Shown piece by piece: positions 35,070-46,140 of a stretch of 64,000 nucleotides of DNA. The stretch spans positions 999,375 to 1,063,374 of the forward strand of contig JAZKJV010010617.1 in the NCBI GenBank assembly GCA_037367405.1, in the 5' to 3' direction. Made by a program: the position numbers and the translations under genes. The first letter of the stretch is position 1. Each line of letters opens with the position of its first letter. Under the pieces are notes generated by a model. It worked only from the letters and a program-made list of their open reading frames with translations. It had not been told where the DNA came from and did no database searches. This DNA is from Ottelia alismoides. Taxonomy: Eukaryota; Streptophyta; Magnoliopsida; Alismatales; Hydrocharitaceae.

Positions 35070-36394
35070 GAGACCTTCCCAGATGAGGCGATCCTTGCTA
35101 TCGCCTCGCTCCCATAGTATGCCGATATTGTGAACTATCTTGTCGCCAAGAAAGTTCCACAAGATTGGCCCAGGCAGAAACTTGATACTTTCCTTGCGAA
35201 GGCCAAGTTTTACCATTGGGAGGATCCCATCCTTTACCACGAGGGAGGGGATAGTATCTAGCATCGGTGCATTCCTCAGGAGGAGCATCACAACATCCTT
35301 ACTTACTGCCACAAGCTTGAGGCAGGAGGACATCACTCTGGGAGGAGAACGACATAGAAAGTGCTCCAATCCGGCCTATGGTGGCCTACTCTCTTCAAGG
35401 ACTCTGTTGAGTTTGTGAAGAGGTGTACTGACTGTCAGAGGATGGGCACTTGTGGAAAATGTGATTTGATGCTGATGCAGCCCATACACTTCTGTGAGGT
35501 TTTTGACGCATGGAGCATCGATTTCATGGGTCCACTCCCTAGGAGTCAGGGATTCGAGTACATTCTGTTGTCCGCGGATTATGCGAGTCGTTTGGTTGAG
35601 GCCAACCCCGCCAGAACCGCAGATGCTAGGACCGTATGCAGATTTTTGAGGAAGAATATCATTTCACGATTCGTGGTCCCTCGAGTGTTGATATCTGACG
35701 GGGCGTCTCATTTCATCAACGACAAGGTAAAGGCCCTTGCTAGCGTGTTCAACATAGACTATCGACTTGCTACTCCATACCATTCTCAGATGAATGGTCT
35801 CGCTGAACTGCCGAATAGGGAGATCAAGACTATATTGCAGAAAGTCGTCCGCCCTGACCGCAAGGATTGGTCACAGCTTTTGGACTCGGTCTTGTGAGCA
35901 TATCGTACGTCTTTCAAGACTCCTTTGCGTACATCTCCCTTTCGCCTCGTTTATGGCAAGCTGTGCCATTTACCTGTTGAGCTGAGACAAAGGTTACTTT
36001 AGGCAGTCACTGACATACTTTTAGATACGGAGAGTGTAGGAGATTAGAGGAGGGTAGAGTTTGCAACCCTGGAGGAGCTTCGTGATACCGCCTTTTCAAA
36101 CAGCCTACCTTATAAGGAGAGAGTGAAGGAGTGGCATGATTCTCACATCAGCCACAAGCAGTTTGAGCCAGGACAGAGAGTATGGCTGTTTGATGCTAGG
36201 CTTCGATTATTTCCAGGGAAGCTACAGAGCAAATGGAAGGGACCCTATTTGGTTAGAAAGGTACATGACAATGGGAGTATTGATATATCTGAGTTGTCTT
36301 CTGATGCTACCTTCAAGTGAACGGCCAGTGACTCAAGCCATATCTAGATCATGAGCCGCGGGTCGTTGATGTTGCCCCTATTCACTTTGCGTGA
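35070..36394 (+). pseudogene. pol: Athila integrase (inner element)
   Basis: A zinc-binding HHCC region with stops is followed by a clean 178-codon stretch (35361-35897): LFKDSVEFVKRCTDCQR, AWSIDFMGPLP, LISDGASHF and the NREIKTIL block. The catalytic Asp-Asp-Glu series is intact, with Glu 36 residues after the second Asp. The frame then breaks. The C-terminal part (36123-36320) reads WHDSHISHKQFEPGQRVWLF and GPYLVRKVHDNGSIDI. The family stop is at 36392-36394. No chromodomain, as expected for Athila. Confidence 0.88.
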
Positions 36395-38460
36395 GATGTG
36401 GTCTCTTGACTCACATCTATTGCATCTCACGCCTGATTATCACTGTTCTTCCGACTTGTATAGATCCAGTTGTCCATATCACTTTATTCTTTAGTCCCAC
36501 ATCCCTTTTCTCATCTTATGATTATGCTATACTCAGGGTGTACTTTACCCTAAGTATAGGGGGGGATGTAGGATCTTCAGGTATTCTATTGATTCTTTCT
36601 ACCCCCGTTTTGCTGCCTATACTTAGGGATATTTCACCCTAAGTATAATGGGGGTAGACCCTGTACATCCTTCCACTCGGATTTCCCTTCATGTACATCT
36701 TGCTATACTTAGGATTACTTGATCCTAAGTATAGGGGGAAACATCGAGTCCTCTTCATTCTATTATTTGATTCGTCTTTGTATATACCAGTCCTTTTCCT
36801 GTCCCTATACTAAGCACGAGTTATGTCTTCTTCATCGCTCTTGATCACTCTGAGGTCATCGTTCGAGCTAAGTATAGGGGGGTGTGTATATATTTCATAT
36901 ATACTTTAGCCATAACTCGTACTTTGTGTAAGTGTGTTTATAAATCAAAATGGCTAAAAAGTCCATAAAAAATTAAAAAATTTCCCTTGCATATAAAATT
37001 CATCTTGCACATACATATTTATTTATACAAATTATTTTGAACAAATGATTATAAAATCTTTTTGTGTAAATAGCTTGTAAATATTTTCTTATCAAAATCT
37101 ATGTATATAGTAGAAAATTTTTGGAAAATGTTTGAAAAACAAAAAGTTTGCTAAAACCCTTGTGTTAATTTTTGTAAATATTTTGCAAAACTTCGCATTC
37201 ATGCATACATCCATGTTTTCAAACATTTTTTAAAAATTTTGCACATGTGTAAATATTTGTAAATTGCATCTTTGTAAATTACATCTTTGTAAATACTTGT
37301 ACAGTTTTTCTAGGTCATAGTTGACATTTAAACTGGCCTAGAATTAAATTTACAAATGGAGCTTGGTTAAGACCTTAATCCACCTAATAATAAGATGAAC
37401 CTTATATGGATTAGGATTGAGACTTTTCAGGTCAATTAGGACTTAATTCTTTGAGTACACTTGGCTATGAGCATATGTCATCTTGATGAGCCTAAGTAGA
37501 GTACTTAACAACACAAGCATGACTCTTAGAGACAATGTCTTTACTTGCACCAACACTTTACACATAGCTCTCCACATATGAGGTGGTGAGGAGGTAGTTT
37601 CCTTTGGCTTGGGGTAGCATATGAGGGTAGTACTTCTAGGCGGAACCTCTATTCTTCTTATAGTGAAGGAAGTGCATCTCAACTTGGTCTGGTGGTTATG
37701 AAGTCTAAAGACAGAAGCCGTGGGTTGCAATAAATCTTCAAAAGAGGGATAGTCTACTGGCTCATGTGGAAAAACTCCTTGTATATATGCTGCACCATGT
37801 AGATATGTTGTACATATGCACATGAAAAAAAAGAAAAGAACTCCAAAAAAGTGGTGGGTCGGATTGAAAATTTAATAATCCCACCGGAGTGTATATAGTC
37901 AAATAAAGCAAAAACTTATGTTATACATGACCATCTCATGAAGCTTGCAGCGGGAGACTCAGCTACACTGGTTAGAGCTCCCAAGGATACATGGCTACAC
38001 TGGTCATGGTCCATTCTCTTCTTCCCCGTCTTCTTGAGCCAGTTGCACTTGAACTTAGAAGGGAATACCCCGCTTCTCGAGGAAAGAGTTGCTAGACCGA
38101 GTCATTAGACTTACCGGGTTGAGGGAGGTTGTTTCTTTATTACTTCTGATGTGGGGAGCTACATATCACTTACACCGTACAAGGAAAGATTCATAGTCAT
38201 TAGAGTTTGTGTATGTAGACTTGTTCTGATCTGGTTTATTGAGGAGTTTTGACCATAGATTGGTGGAACTTAGAGGCTGTTAAGTTTTAAGCTTAAGTCC
38301 AAATAAGGTTCCGACAAATTAATAATCCAAAGGTCTGACTGAGCTCCATATTTCAATTTAATGAAGGAAAGTTTAATAATAAACCTTGATTTCTCCTCTT
38401 TTTCTTTTTCATTCTCTTTTGCACTTCTTTTTCAAATAAGTGTTTGCGAAGGGACTAGCA
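36395..38460 (+). other. Inner Athila 3' region with repeated stem-loops
   Basis: No env-like frame is readable. Three stem-loops built from CTATACTTAGG / CCTAAGTATAG arms lie at 36527-36566, 36617-36655 and 36712-36738, each followed by a G-run. A half copy (CTAAGTATAGGGGGGTG) is at about 36868-36884. The antisense frame at 37443-37823 is not conserved in the outer copy. Confidence 0.75.
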
Positions 38461-38478
38461 AAAGTAAAGTATGGGGGG
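38461..38478 (+). other. Polypurine tract of inner Athila
   Basis: AAAGTAAAGTATGGGGGG immediately precedes the 3' LTR, in the position that primes plus-strand DNA synthesis. Confidence 0.85.
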
Positions 38479-41400
38479 TGATGAATCCCAATTCATCACT
38501 CTTTATTCCTTTATTTTAGCTAGAAACTTTAGCCAAATACCATGTAAATGTGTGTAAATATCATAAATTGCCAAAATACTTGCATCTTGTAAATATGCAT
38601 AATTAGCATGTTTTTGAGTGAAAATAAAGGAATAAAGAAACACAAGAAAAATAGGGAAATATTTAGAATAAATATTGAGTGACCTAATCCCAAGGGAGGG
38701 CTCAGCATGGGCCTTACCGCAAAAGAACCTAAGTAGAGAGAGATAAGGTCAATCATGTGTGTACACAACCCATGTCTATAAAAAAATTTATTTTCCTCAA
38801 AATAAAAATTAAAAAGTATTTCTCATATTTTGTACATATTTGTAAAAATAAAACTAAAATAAAAATTAGAAAAATAAAAAGAAAATAAGAATCTCTTTCT
38901 CCCTTGTATATATACCTTGTATAAATGTATATAAGCCTATTTATTTAACCCATGTAAATAACTCATAAAAATGAAATACCCTATTATTCTAAATTTTATG
39001 TTCTAAATAAATAAAATATAAAATTGGAATGATTGTACAAAAATAAACAATTAAAAATAAAAAAACATAGATGTGTATACCTATATGTAATAATAATATA
39101 ATGTAAATACGTTATTTATTTTTCTAAAAAATAAATAAAAATCACAAAAAAATAATTTGAAAAATATTAAACATTTTTCATGTTTAAACTTTTTCGAAAT
39201 AAAATCATTTACTAATTTTAATTGAATTTCTAAATAATTACTAAATGGCGGCTTGTGAATGGTCCACAAGGGATGTTGACCCTCGGTCAACTATCCCCCC
39301 AGGACCACAGCTTGACGAATCTGCTTTGCCGATCCATCTTCGCCTAATTTTCGTGACTCCATCCGACCACCATAAACCAAAACCCCAGGCTCCATTTACA
39401 CTTGATCCATCTGAGACCCTCGCCCGGGGGAGATTTTAGGGATCCGTGCACCAGTACACCTCGCCCGACCCCTTCTTGCCGGACCCTTCATCATATAAAG
39501 ACCCACCTCCGGCCGCAATTTCAGACCATCTTTGGCTCCACCCTTCCATCCCAGGACCTCCACTACCCTCCTTAGAGTTACATCTATCCGAGGGTTGTGT
39601 TGCAGTGAGGAGAAGGCGCCCCCAGCCACTAATCCGGCGAGCTCTTTCGCCGTGCGCCGCCGCGAGATGCGTCGAGCCTCGGACCCCGACAAATCCTTGA
39701 GGCAAAGACCCCCAGAGCTCCGCCAGCTCATCCACAGTCGACCTCAGCCATCAGGTAGCTTCAACACCTTCTAGATTAACCTAATTTCCATTTACATCCA
39801 ATCGCGGCGTCGGCCTTCGCCGGATGATTCCCATCGATCCGATCATCTATCTGTCCATCCGACCATTGATTCACGATCACGAGACTCCTACCCACCTTCT
39901 CCACCCATCTGATCAACCTGTCTCGCCTCGGAGCAGGACCTCGGGTCTCCTCCATCGTCGCCTCGCCGGAGACCATGCTCCGCCCTCATCTGACCACCCA
40001 TTCCACCCCTAACCGGGTCGAGGCACTTTTCCCTCGACCCAGGAGTCCTTCTGTGCCATTTTGCAGGTCAACGAGACCCATCTGAGGGTCCATCAGTCCA
40101 AGCACAGGAGCTTGGCTCCTCCTTCGACGCTGGAGCTCCCCGGAGTTTCTCGGCCTCATCGGAGGCGCCCACCAGCTGAGGAAGAGTCTGAGCTTCATTT
40201 AGCCGATCACAGCAGCCCAGGAGGAGGTCCCACGCGTACGGAGTGAGCCAGCAAAGTTTGCCCGAGACGAGTTCTTCCAGGACCCTCAGCGATCGTCCGA
40301 TCATCCCCTCCGTGCCAGATCTGATCATGGCCGTTTATCTGTGGAGCTTCAGCCACCGTCTGATCCACCTAGTACTCGAGCCGGGCCATCCATCGACGAA
40401 GGGGTGCCGACGCTCTCAGCCGTTGGATCTACACATGGCACCCGCTCGTCCATCAAGTCATAATAAAGGGGTAATTTCACTTAGGCCCCTGTCGTTTTGT
40501 TATTTACATTCAGTCCTTTAATTAGTTTAGTACGTTTATTTTTTTGGAACAATTGTAGTTAGGACCTTAAACTTTTTAATATTTGCAATATAGTCCCTGT
40601 GTATGTGAGCCACGTGCGTCGATACGTGAAGATTTGGGTTATTTGTGCATTTAGTCCTATGGTTCTTGTGAGTTACTATTTGCATATTTTTAAATAGGAA
40701 TTACATTTATGCCCCTCTATGTATGAATCACGTGTGTTGCACGTGTCATTTTGGGCTTTTTGAAAGTTTGGCCCCTGAACTTCCTTATTCGTTATCATTT
40801 GGTCATGGAAATAAGTTTCTTTGTATTTAGGTCCTTGCCTTCTATGTGCCTTGTTTTTATTGAATAAAATATCAAATTAAATCCAAATTAGGTGAAATTT
40901 GGATATGTGGCTCCTGCCACTATGTAAAAATTTCCCTAAATTTTTGGGACATTTTTGAGGATTTTTACTATTTTTAAAAAATAAAAAATACGCATTTTTG
41001 TTACAGTTTGAATTGAAAAGAAAAATATAAAAACTTCTTTAAAATTACTAAAAAAATAGTGATAGTTAATTTTAGTGTTTTCTAGCTTCTTTCCATTTTC
41101 GAGCTTATTTGGATTTATAAAAATCTTAAAAAATACAAAACCTTAAAAATCTTATAAAAATTCTGAAAAAATTCTATAAAAATCAAAAAAATGCAAACTC
41201 TTTTTCTGTAGTTTAGTTTTTGTCTATATTCTTCATAAAAATTGCCTCCAGACTTTTATAGATCAATTTTATATTTTTATTTGATCTTTCAAGTCTGGCT
41301 GCACAGTAACCCTTATTTCCTCTTTCTCGATTTTTATAAAATCAAATAAAAATTGAAAAAATCTGAAAAATTCACCAAAAATACTTCAAAACATTAAAAA

Positions 41401-41781
41401 CACAAAATAATTTCTCTTGAATTTTCTGGGTATTTTTGAGTTCTTTAATAAATCGTTGTGTTTGCTTGTTTCCCCTTTTTCTTATAAAATCAAAAAACAC
41501 AAAAACATTTAAAAATCATAAAAATCCACCAAAAACATTTTCTTCCTCATTTTTTGTCTTTGACTACTTCGTAGGCCGCAAGGCCATCCTGTGCTCCTTG
41601 AGTTCGACACTGGTCGCTATACCAGGTTAATAAAAGTAGCAAGGACCGCTCTTGATTTTATTGATTTATCTTTGTTTGGTGGTCTTACATGTTCTGGATG
41701 GACCGATTTGCGAGTGACTAAGGTCGCAACGACCTGAGTTATTTATCTCCCTTAGTCGCTCGTGAGATTGCTCGGTTGTCA
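38479..41781 (+). repeat. Inner Athila 3' LTR (LTR-c)
   Basis: Runs from TGATGAATCCCAATTCATCA to ...GCTCGGTTGTCA, 3303 bp, followed by GCACC (41782-41786). Has a TATAAAG box at 39494-39500. Confidence 0.9.
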
Positions 41782-41786
41782 GCACC

Positions 41787-42757
41787 AGTGTGTTCGGGGG
41801 ACCTCACCGTGGTTTTCGCCGGTTTTGCTTTTTCATCATATTTATTTCACTGGTTATCTGATTTACACGGTTTTGGTCTTAGCTTAGGATTTTCACTAAT
41901 TGTGACGTAATTGATTAGGATCCAAACACCTATTTATTTGCTTGTTCCCATAGATCGATAATTGGACCTAATTAATTAAATCACAAGAAAAAGTCAGCTT
42001 ATTTAGGCTCTAGTCCACGTGCCTTGAGGAGTCACATACAATGCGTGCAGGATCCATTGTGGAGGACACCGAGTGGCTCCCAATAAAGGACTCTGGACTT
42101 AGTCTTGAGTACCCGGATACTGTGCTTACGTGTAGAAATTGCTTCGTCTAGGGTCGGATTCTCATGCATCATATAGGTAGTTTTATTTTAGTCTTTATTT
42201 TATGCACAGATAATTTTGCATGTAGACTGCTGGAGTCAAGTATGCCTTCTATCTCGTGCATGCATCATTGATTTTATCACGCATCGGCTTTTTCTCCTTC
42301 TCCCCCAGGTTTTTGGACTTAACTAATCAGGAAAATCGAAAAATTCGTTAGGCGTTATTTGCTTGAAAAATACCTAAAAAATAAAAACTATAAAATTGGG
42401 ACTGCTAAACACATTTGACCCTATAAGACATCTCATTTAAAAATCTGTCTTGGGGAGAGCAACCCCCCATTGTCTGGTTTGATTGAGCGAGAGAGCGACC
42501 CGCACACTAGGTTAGTGCCATATCTGAGCCCCGATCAGACTACCAGCCTTTTATATGGGACAGTCTGGTTGACGGATTGGATTTCTATTAGCTCGCGTAA
42601 CCGCACTGATATCCTGACTTTCTTACCTAAATAAAATTAACAAGATAATTGACCGAGCTCTTACGGTCTTCAGTTCAGCGTGGAGTAGGCGAACCCGGGG
42701 TTTGTTTTCTCATCTTGTGTGTTTCCAGATCTCATCCGCCCGACTTGACAAATCAAG
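41787..42757 (+). other. Outer Athila leader, right part
   Basis: Continues the leader interrupted at 17509. It is closer to the third copy (59041-60012) than to the inner leader: CACCGTGGTTTTCGCCGGTT and TAGGATCCAAACACCTATTT are shared with small changes. No conserved gene. Confidence 0.75.
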
Positions 42758-44691
42758 ATGATGGGCAGGAGGTCTCTTAGGCAGCCTCTGGCTGCATCGC
42801 TTTTCAGCACTCCAGCCCGTTCATCTAGGTTGGTTCGTGAGAGACCAGCCCCGCTCTCCGAACCCGAGTTCGATTCCGCCCTGTTCTCCCTTGACCACCC
42901 TTCTTCTATCCTTGAGTTACTAGTGCCAGATGCAAGACCACATGCAGATGATATTTCAGCACCTGAGTTTGGGTCTTTTGCCTTTGTAGAGATCATGGCC
43001 AACAACGAGGAACACACCGAGGGTCAGAGGCCAGAGACGACCACTTATGTTCTGCACCAGGGTGCGATCAACAACACCATGTTAGCTTCCCTCAATACCA
43101 TGCAGAGACAGATACGTGATCAGGGAGCTTTCATGGTGGAGATGAGGAGAGAGATGGAGTGGCTGAGGACCGCACGAGAGCAGCTGCGAGCTGAGGGACA
43201 GAGAGGCCTAGATTAACCAAATGAGCCAGACCAGCCGGCCGAGCCGCCGAGACCGATGCGGGAGCTGCACAACCCCGGATCGACACTAACACACCGGTGG
43301 GTGGTTCTTCCAGCAATCGTGGGGGACTTCAAGTTCCCCCCGAACACACTTTTGCTTCTCCCTCGCTTGCATGGGCTTGCTACTGAGGAGCCCCATCTAC
43401 ATCTCCAGGAGTTCGAGATGATCTGCAGCACCGTCCACGATCGGCAGGTGGACAAGGAGACCATCAGGATGATTGCTTTTCTCTTCTCCCTCGCCGACAG
43501 AGCAGCCAACTGGCTGAAGCACTTAAGGAGATTCATACTCACCTGGGAGCAGCTCCGCACCGAGTACTTGAACAAGTACTATCCACTCGGGTAGACCAAT
43601 GCAGCGAGAGCCCTGATCAGCAACTTCTCCATGCTCCCCAACGAGCAGTTTCACGAGGCATGGGAGAGGTTTCGAGAGCTCACTGACAGATGCCCGCACC
43701 ACGACATCACGAAGCTGAACCTAGTTCAAAGCTTCTTCTGCGGGTTGACATCAGAGCTGCAGGGCCTGGAGAACGCTTCTTGTGGCGGTTCCTACTTCGC
43801 CAAGGATGAGGGTCAGGTTTGGGTCATCTATGAGGAGATGTCCGAGAACTATACAGTGATGTCCCAGACCCGACTCTACACTCAGGCATGCCCCCAGCCA
43901 CAGACCGTGCAGTACCAAAGGATAACAAGGGTCGATGTCGGTCCTTCCACTTCGTCCGTGGCTGCCGCACAAGTCGAGTGCACAGCTGCAGACATGGGCA
44001 TCATCAGCGAGAAGCTGGACCGGATCGAGCTGATAGAGAAGAAGCAGTGCCAGGGCATCACGTAGATGGATCAGATGGCACAGATGCTGAGTGATCTGAA
44101 GACACAGCTCATGTGTCTCCAAGAGGCACAGACGGCTTCTCAGCCCCTTCTTCAGTCATGAGGAGATCTGAGCAGCAGTGGCAGCTCATCTCAACGCTCC
44201 AGTCAGCCTAGACAGGTTCATCTTGTACAAGCGGAGCCATACCAGTAGTTATAGTCATAGTACCTGTCACCACCATCCCTAGACACTCAGATGGTGGTCT
44301 ACCAGCTGGATCAGCCTCTGGTAGTACTCCCGCTACCCCGTACGAGCCGGAGCCGTTGATGGATGTCAACGGGACTTGGTACGACTGACCCCAGCCCGGT
44401 ATCCGACGAGACCATCCCGGATTCTGCTGGTCGGCCGGAGGCACCAGTTCCCAGCAGCAGCCTCCAGTTAAGGGTGGCCAGTACGACCATCAGTGAGAGC
44501 AGCACCAGCAGCCCCCAGTACCCCAGCCACAACAGCCGTCCCAGCCACAGCATTATAGTCCTCGTCCCTATCAGTAGGGACAACCTTGGAGGCGAGAGCA
44601 ACCTCAGTAGAAGTATCATCCACATTTCCCCTCTCACCCGCACCAGCAGCAACAGCCTCACTACTAGTGAGGCCACCCGTCAGGTTCTCTT
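42758..44691 (+). pseudogene. gag: Athila gag (outer element)
   Basis: One frame from MMGRRSLRQPLAAS through the N-terminal region, then the retrotransposon gag core: LPRLHGLATEEPHLHLQEF, MIAFLFSLADRAANWLKHL, LRTEYLNKYYPLG, NEQFHEAWERFRELTDRCPH, LVQSFFCGL. A helical region (IISEKLDRIELIEKKQC) and a Gln/Pro-rich tail full of stops (about 44200-44690) follow. Stops in frame lie at 43214-43216, 43592-43594, 44063-44065 and 44158-44160. Several are C-to-T changes relative to the third copy. It would form the particle shell and bind genomic RNA in a working element. Confidence 0.88.
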
Positions 44692-45471
44692 GTGCCAGCC
44701 TATGAGAACCCTACATTGGAAGATCTGGCCCGTCTCATGACTGAGCAGCAGAGCACTTTCCGATTGGAGATGGATGAGTTCCGTCAGGAGATGCGGGAGA
44801 TTGTGAGAGGGAAGGCCGCCATCCGTGCCCAGATCGAGCTGAACCCGAACAACCTCAAGAGGAAGTCTGAGCATGTAGAGTTCACTGAGATTAGCACTTC
44901 TAGTGCTTCACTTGGTGATATGTATGCATACATGTTTGATGTTGATTTTGTTACACCTAGGTGCGGTAGGATGCCAGCAGGCGACGCCTTGTCTGAGCGA
45001 CGACCCCACGCCACTCCAGGAGCGCCAGACGAGGAGGAGCGCGGTACTGAGGCCGCGAGAGATGATGACGGTGGTTCTAAGGCCACCATGGATGATGATC
45101 CAGCCGATAGTACTGAGGCCGTCACGTCACCAGATAGAGGTGATGGTACTGACGCCACCATTCCAGTTGTTGAGCCAGAGCGCGGTACTGAGGCCACGAG
45201 TCCAGATGGCGAGGGTGGTACTGAGGCCACCATTTCTACTTCTACTCGTCTTGTTGTTTTTCCTTCAATACTTGTATCTCGAGACATTTCTGCAAATAAA
45301 GGAAAGGGTTTGTTGTTTTCGGATCCACATGTGCTGATTGATGATGTTTATGTGGATTCTGTTGTTCATGAGCATGCCAGACCCTCTCCTAGTCCTTCAT
45401 CTGAGAAGGACCCTGTGATCCCCTTTCCACAAGCACTTCATATGGAAAAGGGGAAGAAAATAGAAAATTAG
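44692..45471 (+). pseudogene. Athila Gag-Pol acidic repeat linker (outer element)
   Basis: A 259-codon open stretch between gag and protease. It starts with a charged helical part (LMTEQQSTFRLEMDEFRQEM), then ELNPNNLKRKSEHVEFTEI and YMFDVDFVTPR. A run of acidic repeats at about 45030-45240 follows, built around (G/S)TEA(T/A) units about every 15-20 residues (RGTEAARDDD, DSTEAVTSPD, RGTEATSPD, GGTEATIST). It ends with a stretch rich in Pro and Ser and a stop TAG at 45469-45471, where the third copy has CAG. I do not recognise a domain. The same region is open in the third copy (62716-63437). Confidence 0.7.
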
Positions 45472-46116
45472 AAAAAGAATGACCAGATAGAGTTCAGGCA
45501 GCAGATGATAGATAGATTTAACATACAGCTAACTCTACAGGAGGCCTTGGAGCACATCCCTCTACTCCAGATATCACTCAAAGACAGGACCACCGTTAGG
45601 AGGAAGAGGAGGAACCATCAGTCTGAGATCCGAGTGCTTACTCGTGCCACTTGTTTCGCGATTCAGAACCGTTTGCCGGCCAAGAGGCCAGATGCAGGAG
45701 CCCTGTATGTCAGATGCCACATCCATGAGCAGTGGTTCGACTGTGCTCTATTAGACAACGGTTCTTCGATCAACCTACTTCCGACAGCCCTTCTCGATCG
45801 CTTCGAGTTGGGCCCTCTTCGACAAAGCAGGACGGTCCTTCAGTTTGCTGATCGATATGTCAAGAGGCCGAAGAGGTTGCTGAAGGATGTTGTCGTCACG
45901 ATTCAGGGCCTGAAATTCCCTGTGGACTTTGTTGTGTTGGACATGGAGATCCCTGAGTCTGTGACCGATACCCCCATCATTTTAGGACGCCCGTTCTTGG
46001 CCACAACCAAGGCAATGTCCGACCATGATAGCAGTAAGGTATACTTTCGCGTTGAGGGTAAGAGTATACAAATAGAGATGGTCGAGGAGAGTAGAGCCAG
46101 AGATTCAGCTTGTTGA
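45472..46116 (+). pseudogene. pol: Athila retropepsin protease (outer element)
   Basis: Same frame as the linker after one stop. It includes RCHIHEQWFDCALLDNGSS with the active-site triad D-N-G at 45754-45762, then INLLPTALLDRF, LQFADRYVKRPKRLLKDVVV, FPVDFVVLDMEIPE and IILGRPFLATTKA, all hallmarks of the Athila protease. The residue after the catalytic Asp is Asn, in contrast to the Ser/Thr of typical retropepsins. The stop at 46114-46116 separates it from RT. Confidence 0.88.
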
Positions 46117-46140
46117 GAGCCGACTTCCGATTCAGAGCAG

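Larger units (their letters stand above)
17510..41781 (+). mobile_element. Inner Athila element nested in the outer leader
   Basis: Its LTRs at 17510-20813 and 38479-41781 are the same length and subfamily. About 15 differences were counted in a ~305-bp stretch near 18900/39885. The 5-bp direct duplication GCACC flanks it (17505-17509 and 41782-41786). The interior has a gag N-terminus, then a large deletion removing the gag C-terminus and protease, then RT/RNase H and integrase, interrupted by the copia element. The left terminal TG is mutated to TA. Confidence 0.9.

Noticed and set aside
37443..37823. 126-codon antisense frame in the inner Athila 3' region
   Set aside because: The homologous stretch near 50520-50850 has indels that break the frame, so no conserved antisense gene.
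41770..41790. Apparent loss of the primer site after LTR-c, suggesting a tandem Athila with a deleted leader
   Set aside because: The flanks GCACC at 17505-17509 and 41782-41786 and the match of both outer leader halves to 58990-59060 show a nested insertion instead; LTR-c is simply the 3' LTR of the inner element.
44784..45337. Long frames in other phases and on the minus strand over the acidic linker
   Set aside because: Shadows of the plus-strand linker frame, whose borders and motifs match the third copy.
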